Made by a program: the position numbers and the translations under genes
Source: Paenibacillus sp. FSL R10-2734
Lineage (GTDB): Bacteria > Bacillota > Bacilli > Paenibacillales > Paenibacillaceae
NCBI RefSeq assembly: GCF_037963865.1
Contig: NZ_CP150170.1
Coordinates: 2,170,001 to 2,234,000 of the forward strand
Length of the DNA stretch: 64,000 nucleotides
Direction: 5' to 3'
In this document: positions 32,527 to 40,928 of the stretch, piece after piece
How positions within the stretch are numbered: position 1 is the stretch's first letter
Layout: each line of letters opens with the position of its first letter
The notes under the pieces: generated by a model
Told to the model about the DNA's origin: nothing
What the model saw: only the letters and a program-made list of their open reading frames with translations
Database searches by the model: none

Positions 32527-33330
32527 CTAAACTCTTGAACTTTTGGAGATTTCATTTCGTTGATGATCGTAGCAGTATATTCGGCCATTAAAGCGTTTTG
32601 GATTCGATAAGCAGTAGTCTTTAACTTTATTCGTGACTGGTTTACCGCATCTGGCACAAATGTAGAGGTCATCTTCAATAGTAATAGGAGTGGCAACATT
32701 AGAAATGGTATCTCCACTTATAGACTCTTGATCATTAACCTTTAGCGTTTGAGCTGCGTTAACCTTCGACATTTTCTCAATCAAAACGTCTCTATCCCAC
32801 AACTTTATCCCTAAGCGTTTGGCACCATCTTTGGCTTGTTCCGTAAATCCGCTATTGGTTATCACCCAAGCTTCTGTACATCCATATACATCCTTGCTGG
32901 TATACGCTTGTTGTATCGCTTCGTAGCCTACATTCTTCTTCCATCGTTTAGCTTGGATAACAACCTTTTTGTTTGCTGATGACAAGATGAGGTCAGCTCC
33001 ATAATCACCTTTACTACCAGTACGTTTTACTTGCCATCCTTGTCGTTTGAAAAATTGTTCCAAATAACGTTCAAACATTGTGCCGCTCATCTTGTCGATT
33101 TCATTGATGTTAGCCTTCTTTAATTTTTCTTGGACATAAGCGATACGTAAGGCAATCGTAATTGTCAACACGATGATTACAATGATTAATACTGGGTTTA
33201 GCCATGAACCACCTAGTGATGTTCCATATTTACTGAAGGTGACATTAAAGGCTAGTATAAAGGCACAAATCACAATCAACTGTGTTGCGAGTTCTACTAA
33301 AGAGGGTTCTTTTTTGCGTCTTCTAGCCAA
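32527..33330 (-). CDS. Membrane-anchored Mrr-type restriction endonuclease
   Basis: 267 residues, TTG start after TTAGGAGC. Two membrane segments at about 12-33 (LATQLIVICAFILAFNVTF) and 43-65 (NPVLIIVIIVLTITIALRIAY). The Mrr_cat nuclease fold is at about 80-195: MSGTMFERYLEQFFKRQGWQVKRTGSKGDYGADLIL with the catalytic Asp, then VVIQAKRW with the Q-x-K. The end holds a zinc-ribbon-like pair (CARCGK ... CYDH). Such membrane-tethered PD-(D/E)xK proteins are common in defence islands. Opposite in direction to the next genes to the right. Confidence 0.82.
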   Translation of the reverse strand: MARRRKKEPSLVELATQLIVICAFILAFNVTFSKYGTSLGGSWLNPVLIIVIIVLTITIALRIAYVQEKLKKANINEIDKMSGTMFERYLEQFFKRQGWQVKRTGSKGDYGADLILSSANKKVVIQAKRWKKNVGYEAIQQAYTSKDVYGCTEAWVITNSGFTEQAKDGAKRLGIKLWDRDVLIEKMSKVNAAQTLKVNDQESISGDTISNVATPITIEDDLYICARCGKPVTNKVKDYCLSNPKRFNGRIYCYDHQRNEISKSSRV

Positions 33331-33450
33331 TTTTTGATGCTCCTAACTGGATGGATTGTGGTAACATATGTATAGGTCATTATAACTATAATTGTAGATT
33401 TATGGAATGCTTTGAATTTATATATTTTTAGAATTCGAGGGGAATCGAAT

Positions 33451-33846
33451 ATGAATAAGTATGGTGTTGTCGCAATTAAGGCTATTGAGTTGATGAAGAA
33501 TGGCGAATTGTCGGAACCACCCAATGCATGGAATAAGGCTGCTTCGGACATGTTTGGTGAAGGAACATCATCTCAACGCAAAGGGTGTCCAAAGAATACA
33601 TTCCTTGGTTTATGTGAAGAGGGCTTAATCAGAGGCGTTCCAAAAGGGAATTATACGTATAGATCGGATAGTTTGAACAAGACCTATGCTATACAAGCTG
33701 TAGAGCTACTGAAAGCAAATCCAGAATTAGCTAAGGATAAGAATGAATTGTGGAGAAAAGTGATCAAAGGTGTTAAAAAGCAACATAACTCTCAAATGGA
33801 TGTTGTGTTGGCATTATGGAATAACAATCTAATCGTATCGAGGTAA
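33451..33846 (+). CDS. DUF6979-like protein
   Basis: 131 residues from ATG 33451 (MNKYGVVAIKAIELM); the frame is open from 33412 but only 33451 has a purine-rich ribosome site (GAGGGGAA). Family-like segments are AWNKAASDMFGEGTSSQRKGCPKNTFLGLCEEGLIRGVPKGNYT, followed by an alpha-helical second half (NKTYAIQAVELLKANPELAKDKNELWRKVIKGVKK). I associate this pattern with DUF6979; that name is from memory. Four bases separate it from the HNH gene, so the two are translationally linked. Likely nucleic-acid-related, function unknown. Confidence 0.65.
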   Translation: MNKYGVVAIKAIELMKNGELSEPPNAWNKAASDMFGEGTSSQRKGCPKNTFLGLCEEGLIRGVPKGNYTYRSDSLNKTYAIQAVELLKANPELAKDKNELWRKVIKGVKKQHNSQMDVVLALWNNNLIVSR

Positions 33847-33850
33847 CTAT

Positions 33851-34837
33851 ATGAACTTTCTAGATAAATGGCTACATATCATCAGAAATTGTAGCTACGA
33901 CAATACATATAAGATGTCATGGAGTAAGGCGCTGACGGAGATAGCTTTGGAATTTGAAGAGGAGACTTTACTAGACTCGGATAATAATAAAGTTGAAATA
34001 CAATTGAGAGATATCGCAAAAAAGGTCTTACGATACTATTTTGAACAAACAATCTTCTTTAATCTTCAGCAAAGCTCTAACCCCTTGAAGCCTCCAGTGC
34101 TTGTTACTATAGCTAAGAAGTTGATAGGCGATTATCAGGGTTATTCAGGGAACGTAAAACCTGTGAAATGGTTTAGGTCTAATATAGAATCTGTCTGCGA
34201 AAAAGAATATCAAAAGGCTGTTAACGCTATAGTCACCGCATTGAAGACTGATGTTAGTTACCGTTTCTTACGAGTCGAAGGTATAGAAGTTGAAGGTGTC
34301 TATCAATATGCTAAAAAAGCAGACAGTTTATTTATGGATATAGCTAATTTACGAGTCCTTAAAGAGAATAGTCTGCTTGTCTTTGATGCAATAAATTATC
34401 GTTGGACACAAATGTTGGAGAATTTCAATACTTCTCCAAGGCTATCTAAAAAAGTACGCATTATTGATGAGGATCAGATTAGACGTAAGCCACTTGGAAA
34501 GTTTTCATCCTATATTAAGACTGAGAATCCAAGTTGTGAATGTTTTTTATGTGGAAGGTCGATTGATAGCGAAACTCCAGCAATAGATCATGTGATCCCA
34601 TGGTCATATTTATATTCGGATGATTTATGGAATTTGGTTTTTGCTCATCAATCATGCAATAGTAGTAAGTCAAACGTAATACCAAGTGAGGAAATGATAC
34701 AACGATTAGAGGCTAGGAATAAGAGACTGTGTGTTTTGATGGAACAACAAGGGAAGTTAGACAAACATGTATCAGAGCTTCAGATGGCTATAGATCACAA
34801 TCTTGTACGTAAGTTTTGGGTGTCTTGTCAAGGCTAA
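33851..34837 (+). CDS. HNH endonuclease with N-terminal helical domain
   Basis: 328 residues. The N-terminal 220 residues are helical (NCSYDNTYKMSWSKALTEIALEFEEE and following), a domain often seen before HNH nucleases. The C-terminal HNH is complete: zinc cysteines CFLCGR (about 231-236), then IDHVIPWSYLYSDDLWNLVFAHQSCNSSKSN (about 247-277), with catalytic DH, N and the H-x2-C-N-x3-K pair. No signal peptide or membrane segment, so it acts on intracellular DNA or RNA. Follows the DUF6979-like gene by 4 bp and precedes a nucleotide pyrophosphohydrolase gene by 26 bp: a likely operon with defence character. Confidence 0.85.
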   Translation: MNFLDKWLHIIRNCSYDNTYKMSWSKALTEIALEFEEETLLDSDNNKVEIQLRDIAKKVLRYYFEQTIFFNLQQSSNPLKPPVLVTIAKKLIGDYQGYSGNVKPVKWFRSNIESVCEKEYQKAVNAIVTALKTDVSYRFLRVEGIEVEGVYQYAKKADSLFMDIANLRVLKENSLLVFDAINYRWTQMLENFNTSPRLSKKVRIIDEDQIRRKPLGKFSSYIKTENPSCECFLCGRSIDSETPAIDHVIPWSYLYSDDLWNLVFAHQSCNSSKSNVIPSEEMIQRLEARNKRLCVLMEQQGKLDKHVSELQMAIDHNLVRKFWVSCQG

Positions 34838-34863
34838 TATATTGAAACAAGGAGTTGGGGATT

Positions 34864-35181
34864 TTGAAGACATACAATAAGCTTGTACGAGATAAGATTC
34901 CTCAGATTATTGAAGAGAGTGGTAAGGTATGCGTTGTGAAGCAGCTTAATGATGCTGATTATGTAGATGCCTTGAAAACAAAAATGCAGGAAGAATTAGA
35001 AGAGTTCTTGGAAGCATCTGAAGAACATCAACTAGAGGAACTGGCTGATCTTGTGGAGGTAATTTATAGTTTCGTGAGAAGCAAGGGAGCTACAATTGAT
35101 GAATTGGAGAAGATTCGTCAAGAGAAACATGATGAGCGTGGAGGATTCGATAAGAAAATTATGCTTATTAGCGTAGAATGA
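34864..35181 (+). CDS. Nucleoside triphosphate pyrophosphohydrolase (MazG/PRA-PH-like)
   Basis: About 105 residues. TTG 34864 (MKTYNKLVRDKIP) is chosen over TTG 34855 because AAGGAG (34849-34854) lies nine bases upstream. The all-alpha NTP-PPase motif is visible: TYNKLVRDKIPQIIEESG, then EELEEFLEASEEHQLEELADLVEVIYSF, with the E-E-x2-E ... E-x2-D metal-binding residues. Enzymes of this fold hydrolyse NTPs or dNTPs to NMP and PPi. In this operon it could alter the nucleotide pool during phage attack, or be a housekeeping passenger. Confidence 0.85.
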   Translation: MKTYNKLVRDKIPQIIEESGKVCVVKQLNDADYVDALKTKMQEELEEFLEASEEHQLEELADLVEVIYSFVRSKGATIDELEKIRQEKHDERGGFDKKIMLISVE

Positions 35182-35284
35182 ACTAAGAAAAGGCATGCAG
35201 TTGCTCCGACTAGATATCGAATATTTGCAAATGAGATTGTGTGTATTACGTAAAAACTCTTCTATATAAAAACAGGAGGCTTTT

Positions 35285-35629
35285 ATGAAGCGATTTCCAA
35301 CTAAAGGGCAGATGTACCGTTATGCGATGAGGTCAGCTAGGCGTGATTGGGTAAAAGAAATAAATAAATCACAGGGCAAGAATCGCTATACATATGGCAA
35401 TCCAAAAACTGAAGTAGTAACCAAAGACAACTCCGAAGATGGATTTGCTATCTTTATGTTAATTATGATCCTTGGTGCACTGATTTTAGGGATCGTATTC
35501 AAGATTACTTGGTTGTGGGTATCAGTTATTCTATTGATCTTATTGACAATCTTGATTAGTTTTCCAATTCTGTTACCTATTTTGTTGGTGTTAGGTGCGA
35601 TTGTGGCTTTGGCGATAATTACTAAGTGA
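35285..35629 (+). CDS. Small membrane protein (114 aa)
   Basis: Ribosome site AACAGGAGG before ATG. A basic cytoplasmic N terminus (MKRFPTKGQMYRYAMRSARRDWVKEI) is followed by three closely packed hydrophobic segments (about 54-72, 74-94, 95-113). No family recognised. It is the last gene of the run starting at 33451, 103 bp after the pyrophosphohydrolase, and could be a membrane effector or partner of that run. Confidence 0.6.
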   Translation: MKRFPTKGQMYRYAMRSARRDWVKEINKSQGKNRYTYGNPKTEVVTKDNSEDGFAIFMLIMILGALILGIVFKITWLWVSVILLILLTILISFPILLPILLVLGAIVALAIITK

Positions 35630-35814
35630 ACATTGACGAGTAAAGAGTAGCGGCAGGAGAGATGGAGATAGTTAATATCTCAGTGCTAATAGGATTGGAA
35701 AAGGACGATTAGCTTGGGGTACATTTAGATCGTGTAGTGTTCAACCGCGCGACAATGTTATATGTCCACGTTAACCTCTCTTATTTTGAAAAATGAAAAT
35801 GTTGAAAATTCAAA

Positions 35815-35864
35815 AAAAATTTGCACTCTCTCGTTAACGATTCAGCGGTAGAGTGCAATTTTGT
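35815..35864. terminator. Bidirectional terminator between convergent genes
   Basis: Perfect 9-bp stem TTGCACTCT / AGAGTGCAA (35821-35829, 35850-35858), with A-run before and TTTT after. Separates the 33-35 kb operon from the convergent DUF3800 operon. Otherwise the 321-bp gap shows no gene. Confidence 0.8.
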
Positions 35865-35950
35865 GTTCTCCAAGGATTTTTAGATTCAGCTAAGAATATG
35901 GGAACTGGATGACTCACCTGAATAGATAAAATTCAAGTTTTATCTATGCA

Positions 35951-36700
35951 TTAGATTTTTGAAATTTTATTCTCCAAATATGTCCCTATGAACCAGACGA
36001 ATGATGATGGGATCGCCCAAACTATCATAGAAATTACAACCTGCTGAATATTATCCATATAATAAAGAATTACGGCTAAAATAAATTCCATCAGAACAAT
36101 AGTGAAGGCATTCCCATGCTCACGTAAGTGTTTATATGATTCCTTGTATTCAGTTATTTTAGCTGCTTCAATAGTAGTTGGAGATCCATTTGAAGTGTTA
36201 AGGACAGCGTTCGCTCTAGTTCCTATCAAGCTTCTATAAAATACAAACAAATTGCTTTCATTTGAACTTGTTGTTGTATTCGAAGTTTCCTTTCGTAAAG
36301 ATAGTGTTATTATTGTTATCTGTAGAGAGAAGATTAATGCAAGAACGATCCAATTCAACTTCTCTCTCAAAGTAAAGTAGAATATTAAAGCCGCTATTAT
36401 TGCTAACCCTGAAAGTAAGGCGGGGAAGAAGTATGATTTCTTGCTAAACAAACTCGATCTTGTTGCATGTAATACAAGTATCGGTGCACTTGCAAGATAG
36501 CAATATGCAAGTCCAATTAGTCCAAAAAAGATAATGTGGGCGTTAGAAAAGTCCTTTAATGACACATTCAAATCGTAAAAACCGCTAAACTTTTTACTAT
36601 ACAGGAATAAAGAGATTAATGTACCGAAAACGGTTCCAACAAAATACCGAACCAGATAAAACTCCCACCAACGATTGTTCAATGTAGCTCCTTCTCTCAT
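35951..36700 (-). CDS. Six-TM membrane protein coupled to the DUF3800 gene
   Basis: 249 residues. Four hydrophobic segments in the first half (about 15-32, 54-78, 91-110, 115-132), a soluble cytoplasmic loop with Asn/Ser/Thr-rich start (about 134-198), then two more segments (about 200-219, 222-243). No family recognised. Its ATG begins one base after the stop of the DUF3800 gene and has no ribosome site of its own, so it is made by translational coupling. A nuclease-like protein plus a multi-pass membrane protein in strict coupling, inside an island with other defence-like genes, suggests a two-component system; this is inference. Confidence 0.7.
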   Translation of the reverse strand: MREGATLNNRWWEFYLVRYFVGTVFGTLISLFLYSKKFSGFYDLNVSLKDFSNAHIIFFGLIGLAYCYLASAPILVLHATRSSLFSKKSYFFPALLSGLAIIAALIFYFTLREKLNWIVLALIFSLQITIITLSLRKETSNTTTSSNESNLFVFYRSLIGTRANAVLNTSNGSPTTIEAAKITEYKESYKHLREHGNAFTIVLMEFILAVILYYMDNIQQVVISMIVWAIPSSFVWFIGTYLENKISKI

Positions 36701-36701
36701 A

Positions 36702-37832
36702 TTATAGAAATGAAATGCTAATAAAATCTGAATTTTCCGTGGTACACTTTTCAGGATCTATCCCAAATTGCTCAAAAAAGTAATCTGCAATTTGATCTTT
36801 GTGATTATTAGCTCCTTTAACATTTAGTTTGCGTCCTAAACACCCAGTAAATAAATCTGCTATCTGAACAAATGGACTAGTGTAACTAGGTACGCCCTCT
36901 AAAATTTCAAGGCTAGCCTGACCATCATACTCGGATTTTATTATTTGTCTAATATGTTCTCGTTGAACGCCAAGGTAAAGTTTATCTTTTGCAGCTTCTG
37001 CATCTTTAAATACATTTAGTAGTCTTGGAAGTTCTGTCCTGCCACTTTGAAGTTCATGTTTCAAACCACTTAGTAGCATCATTGTATAGAGATCAGTAAT
37101 AATTTCGTCTATTTTTCTCGAAGATGTTTCAGTATTTGTAACTACAGCTTTAAAACTAATTGAATCAGATTGACTAACTAAAAGATCAATAAATTCTTTG
37201 TACAAGTCGACCTCTTGCCTTTTGGAATGTGAAAAATGAAATTCAAACGATGGTGCCAATCCTTTTTCGGTTTTCCATGCCATAATTAAATCTCTTAATT
37301 GAGTGAAACGAGATGAATCTAAACTCCAAACACTTCCCACTAAAGCTAACTTCTCTTTAGATTCATCACAACTTACAGTTATCACAGGTTTGGGCGGGAC
37401 AAGGGCTATCTGCTCTTCCCTAAACTCATCTTCTTTTTTTCTTCGATACCTTTTTGTTTTTTCGCTCGGAGCGAATAACTTAAATTCATTTTGAATTTTC
37501 GCTCTTGCTCTTGTAATAGAAGTTTGAGGCTCCAAATGGTAGTATTGCTCTGGTGTAATAGCCAAACCTTTATAAATATCATTCTGAAATGTTTCCCAAT
37601 AGAGCAATGCAAGTTTTTTATCGCTATCCCTAGTTTCTTCGTAGTGGTTCAGTATATATGCGACCCGTGAAATAAAGGAATTTAACTGAGTGGAATTTAT
37701 TTTTGCAATTAGATTAGCTCGCGCTCTCCTGATTTTTTCCTCTTTGGTGATTGGCTTGTTCTTTTGTTTGTTAGTAAAAATGACAGTGGGATTTGTTTGT
37801 AATATACCTCGCTTTAAGCCCCTTTTTACCAT
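36702..37832 (-). CDS. DUF3800-domain protein (RNase H-fold-like)
   Basis: 376 residues. The N-terminal 130 residues are basic/helical (EKIRRARANLIAKINSTQLNSFISRVAYILNHYEE), possibly nucleic-acid binding. The DUF3800 core starts at about 155: VITVSCDESKEKLALVGSVWSLDSSRF (Asp-Glu pair of the YxDESG type), continues with EFHFSHSKRQEVDLYKEFIDLLVSQ, NVFKDAEAAKD, and ends with EGVPSYTSPFVQIADLFTGCLGRKLN (Gln-x2-Asp as in the QxAD motif). These acidic residues match a predicted RNase H-like nuclease. Start ATG at 37832 after GAGAGGCGG. The downstream membrane-protein gene is coupled. Confidence 0.75.
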   Translation of the reverse strand: MVKRGLKRGILQTNPTVIFTNKQKNKPITKEEKIRRARANLIAKINSTQLNSFISRVAYILNHYEETRDSDKKLALLYWETFQNDIYKGLAITPEQYYHLEPQTSITRARAKIQNEFKLFAPSEKTKRYRRKKEDEFREEQIALVPPKPVITVSCDESKEKLALVGSVWSLDSSRFTQLRDLIMAWKTEKGLAPSFEFHFSHSKRQEVDLYKEFIDLLVSQSDSISFKAVVTNTETSSRKIDEIITDLYTMMLLSGLKHELQSGRTELPRLLNVFKDAEAAKDKLYLGVQREHIRQIIKSEYDGQASLEILEGVPSYTSPFVQIADLFTGCLGRKLNVKGANNHKDQIADYFFEQFGIDPEKCTTENSDFISISFL

Positions 37833-38007
37833 ATGGTGAGACCGCCTCTCTAGTCTTTGTATTTCATATTAAGTCATATTTTGTATATAGTCTATTACGT
37901 TATACCTACAATTAGTAAGAATAAAAGTGAAACAAGATTATTTAATGACAAATGTACCATGTCAAAAACCATACTTTTTGAACCGACATATTATCCATCA
38001 TCAGATG

Positions 38008-38094
38008 TGTTTCAAAACATATAATTAATACATTTGAAATGTTTCATATCCATGATATACTTATTGACGTAATATATGTGTCAAGGAGGATGGT
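38008..38094. promoter_or_regulatory. Palindromes upstream of the serine recombinase (possible res site)
   Basis: TGTTT-CA-AAACA (38008-38019), ACATTT-G-AAATGT (38030-38042) and TTGAC-N11-GTCAA (38074-38094) follow one another in the 265-bp divergent gap. Resolvases usually bind paired imperfect dyads directly before their own gene. Confidence 0.45.
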
Positions 38095-38097
38095 TAA

Positions 38098-38703
38098 ATG
38101 AAACTTGCTTATGTACGTATTTCCACAAAAGATCAGAATGCCGAGCGTCAAATTAAAAAGATGAGGGAACTAGGTATCGAAGAGCGATATACATTCATAG
38201 ACAAGGCGAGTGGCAAAGATTTTAACCGACCACAATATCAAGCATTACGACTTGTGATCCGTGAAGGTGACTTAATATACATAGATGCATTGGATAGGCT
38301 TGGTAGAGATTATGAAGGAATCATACGTGAATGGAAATATATAACAAGAGAAGTTAATGCGGATATTGTGGTGCTTGAGAATGAGACGCTATTTGATAGT
38401 CGGAAATTTAAGAACATGGGTGACTTGGGACGATTAATGGAAGATCAATTTTTGAGCCTACTCAGCTATGTTGCGGAGCAGGAACGAAAAAAGACGAAAC
38501 AAAGACAAGCCGAAGGAATAGAAGTTGCCTTGAGCCAAGGAGTCAAGTTTGGAAGACCAAAGAAAGAGATCAACGAAGAATTTATAGTTGTATATAACGA
38601 GTGGAAGAGTGGAACGATCACCGCTGTTGAAGCAATGAAAAGAGTAGAAATGAAACCAAATACGTTCTATAGAAGAGTAAGCGACTACGAAAATGCAAAA
38701 TAA
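38098..38703 (+). CDS. Serine recombinase (resolvase/invertase family)
   Basis: 201 residues, usual for small resolvases. Catalytic domain about 1-135: YVRISTKDQNAERQ with nucleophile Ser9, DKASGKDFNRPQYQALRLVIREGDLIYIDALDRLGRDYEGI with the R-x2-R-like active-site arginines. A long helix (about 105-135, FLSLLSYVAEQERKKTKQRQAEGI) leads to a C-terminal HTH domain (about 150-195). Ribosome site CAAGGAGGATG. The island already has a tyrosine integrase, so this is more likely a dimer resolution or inversion enzyme of a plasmid-like module. Confidence 0.93.
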   Translation: MKLAYVRISTKDQNAERQIKKMRELGIEERYTFIDKASGKDFNRPQYQALRLVIREGDLIYIDALDRLGRDYEGIIREWKYITREVNADIVVLENETLFDSRKFKNMGDLGRLMEDQFLSLLSYVAEQERKKTKQRQAEGIEVALSQGVKFGRPKKEINEEFIVVYNEWKSGTITAVEAMKRVEMKPNTFYRRVSDYENAK

Positions 38704-38785
38704 AGTTTTAGACTAGTTATAAAGCTAACTAAAAGGATCACAATATTATGGTACAATTTGTAATACAAAAGTGAGGTGAAAGACT

Positions 38786-39403
38786 TTGAGGAATATTGTT
38801 GAAGATTCTCGTTTTCTTACTGAAAGAGCTAAAATGATGTACTATTTTCAAGATGAATTTTACAACCCCGATGAAACTGAAATTATTCATTCAACGTCAG
38901 GGAAGTTTAAACTTGAAATCCATCACTATAACCATGAAGAAGATATTTACAGATATGATTACACAAAAGGAATTGTTACGGATAGTGAGCATAAAACTAT
39001 CGACATAATATATAGAAACTACGGCGCATTTCCGTATAGTTGGTTGGAGATAAATGGCATAGAATATCTGTTATGTGGGTTAGATTATCAGGGATACTCA
39101 ATTGTTAATTTATCAAATAAAGAAACCAAACATTATGTTCCCGAAGAGGCATATGAAGGTCATGGATTTTGCTGGGGAGAAATAATAAATTTTCAACAAA
39201 AAAAACTAATAGTGATTGATGGATGCTATTGGGCATGCCCTTATGAACTTGTTTTTTATGATTTTTCTAGTCCAATGAATGTTCCGTACAATGAATTATT
39301 CCGTGTGGAAGTTGACAGCGTCATAAATTGGGAAAGTTGGAGAGAATCCTGTAGGGTGAAATATCTTGATGAGGAGAACAACGAGAAAGAATTTGTATTT
39401 TAG
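38786..39403 (+). CDS. Hypothetical 205-aa protein
   Basis: Not recognised. TTG start after GTGAGGTGAAAGAC. Acidic, Tyr- and Trp-rich, no signal peptide. Beta-strand-rich pattern (GKFKLEIHHYNHEEDIYRYDYTKGIVTD, SWLEINGIEYLLCGLDYQGYSIVNLSNKE, KKLIVIDGCYWACPYELVFYDFSSP) suggests a WD40-like or immunity-type beta fold. It stands alone, followed by a perfect terminator. Immunity proteins of polymorphic toxins can look like this, but no toxin gene is adjacent. Confidence 0.6.
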   Translation: MRNIVEDSRFLTERAKMMYYFQDEFYNPDETEIIHSTSGKFKLEIHHYNHEEDIYRYDYTKGIVTDSEHKTIDIIYRNYGAFPYSWLEINGIEYLLCGLDYQGYSIVNLSNKETKHYVPEEAYEGHGFCWGEIINFQQKKLIVIDGCYWACPYELVFYDFSSPMNVPYNELFRVEVDSVINWESWRESCRVKYLDEENNEKEFVF

Positions 39404-39474
39404 AAACTATATAAATTGGACACGTTGGTTGAATGATAATTACATAAAGAACAAATTGTTTAGAGTCCAGTGTT

Positions 39475-39505
39475 AGAGCCTTCATAAAGAAGGCTCTTTA
39501 TTTTG
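39475..39505 (+). terminator. Intrinsic terminator after the 205-aa gene
   Basis: Perfect stem AGAGCCTTC / GAAGGCTCT, loop ATAAA, then TTATTTT. Confidence 0.9.
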
Positions 39506-39640
39506 GAGTAGGGGGGATAGTTAAAACTTTTTAACAGCATTTGTTCATGGGATACAGGTAGGGCACAGCATCCGAGCGCAGATGCAAAAAAAATGGGTGA
39601 ATTGCCCCTTATAATAGGGAAACTCCACACCACTTTGATA

Positions 39641-39886
39641 TTATCGTTTAGATTGATTTTGTTTCTCGAATTCTATCTCCACAAGTCTCACTATGTCAGA
39701 AGGATTCATACCTAGTCCCCTGGCAATATCAAACAAGCTAGTCAAGGTAGGTTGGTATTTCCCATTTTCAAGTTCTGAAATATAGCTGCGTTCTAATGTG
39801 CTATCTACAGCAAGTTGAGCTTGGGTAATGTTCCTAGTAATACGAATACTTTTAATAACTTTTCCGAAAACAGCTTCAAGTGGCAA
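39641..39886 (-). CDS. XRE-family transcriptional regulator
   Basis: 81 residues, TTG start after AAAAGGAG. HTH_3 domain covers about 8-65: VIKSIRITRNITQAQLAVDSTLERSYISELENGKYQPTLTSLFDIARGLGMNPSDIV, with TQAQLA and RSYISELENGK as the HTH helices. It may control its own gene and the divergent lipoprotein gene at 40029. As the second HTH protein of the island, it could act on lysogeny-like control, but no target is proven. Confidence 0.88.
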   Translation of the reverse strand: MPLEAVFGKVIKSIRITRNITQAQLAVDSTLERSYISELENGKYQPTLTSLFDIARGLGMNPSDIVRLVEIEFEKQNQSKR

Positions 39887-40028
39887 AGGAAAGACTCCTT
39901 TTACACCTATTATCCGAAATATTGAATAGGTAAAGTGTCTGGTGAACTCGACAAAAAGGAATATTGTAACATATAATCAGTTTAGCTTATGTTCTTCAAT
40001 AGATATCAATAATTATGGAGGGGTCGAA

Positions 40029-40820
40029 GTGAAAAAAATTATATTTGGTTTGATTGTTTGCGTGGTATTTATATCGGGTTGCTCATCAAGAATGAAGGAA
40101 AAGCCAGCTGATATTAGTCTAGACATATGGGATGACAGTATCCAATATGCGATCATGGCGGATCAGTACAAGGGAACAGATAGTGATATTGATTTAGTGG
40201 AGTTAATGTCAACTGCAGGGAAATTGAAGTATTTAAAAGATCAAAATAAGAATGAGCAAGACCTAACTAATAATGTACGTAATATGGTAGTTGGGAAGTT
40301 TGAAGAATACTATGGGTATGAAAATGGAGTGGAGAATTTTAAAGAGGCGAGAAAAGCTGTTGTAAGTATTATTGGTGAAGGGATGTTAAATAAGAAGAAT
40401 CTGAAGGACGATTATGCCAATGGAATAAGCAAAAAGTTGGAGGCAGCGGAAGATAAACCTGAGGGGTACTCATACAAAAAAGCCTACCAAGAGGATCATC
40501 AACTAAAAGCTAAGGATGTCCAGTATGATATGGTAAATAATTTGGACAAAGAGTTTGTCCTAGAAGGTACTGCCTCTCTAGATGATTATTATAACTATGG
40601 TTTCGATTCAAGTATTGAGTCAAGCTACTTCTGCGCAAGGGTTATTCCAGATGATGGATCGGATAGTTGGTATGTATATGTACATAGGAAAAGTTTTGGA
40701 AAATTATTCGAAGCTTTGAAATCTGGTGATGTTCATGTAACGACAACATCTAAAATACCAAGCAACAGATTTGAAAAGGGTCAAGGCAATATGGCACAAG
40801 TCCAGCAAGTCAGATGGTAA
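40029..40820 (+). CDS. Hypothetical lipoprotein
   Basis: 263 residues from GTG 40029, which follows GGAGGGG; the open frame reaches 39942 but without a ribosome site, and only the 40029 start gives a proper signal peptide. Lipobox: VVFISGC (Cys near 18). The rest is hydrophilic and helical with no recognised domain (YAIMADQYKGTDSDIDLVELMS, AKDVQYDMVNNLDKEFVLEGTASLDDYYNYGFDSS). Near the right border of the island; surface-exposed products of mobile elements can alter phage adsorption, but nothing in the sequence proves that. Confidence 0.7.
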   Translation: MKKIIFGLIVCVVFISGCSSRMKEKPADISLDIWDDSIQYAIMADQYKGTDSDIDLVELMSTAGKLKYLKDQNKNEQDLTNNVRNMVVGKFEEYYGYENGVENFKEARKAVVSIIGEGMLNKKNLKDDYANGISKKLEAAEDKPEGYSYKKAYQEDHQLKAKDVQYDMVNNLDKEFVLEGTASLDDYYNYGFDSSIESSYFCARVIPDDGSDSWYVYVHRKSFGKLFEALKSGDVHVTTTSKIPSNRFEKGQGNMAQVQQVRW

Positions 40821-40896
40821 ATAAGTAATTACGAACTATCTTTGTATATTTGAATTTCCGTTTATCGGTTAAATTAATCAATTCTACAATGTATTT

Positions 40897-40928
40897 TAAA
40901 GCTATGGATCATTCCATGGCTTTTTTTA
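40897..40928 (+). terminator. Terminator after the lipoprotein gene
   Basis: AAAGC-T-ATGG pairs with CCAT-G-GCTTT around ATCATT, followed by TTTT. The following 390 bp (40929-41318) hold no convincing gene; they contain ACCACT/AGTGGT motifs (41209-41298) also present inside the left border at 25873-25882, possible integrase arm sites. Confidence 0.75.
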
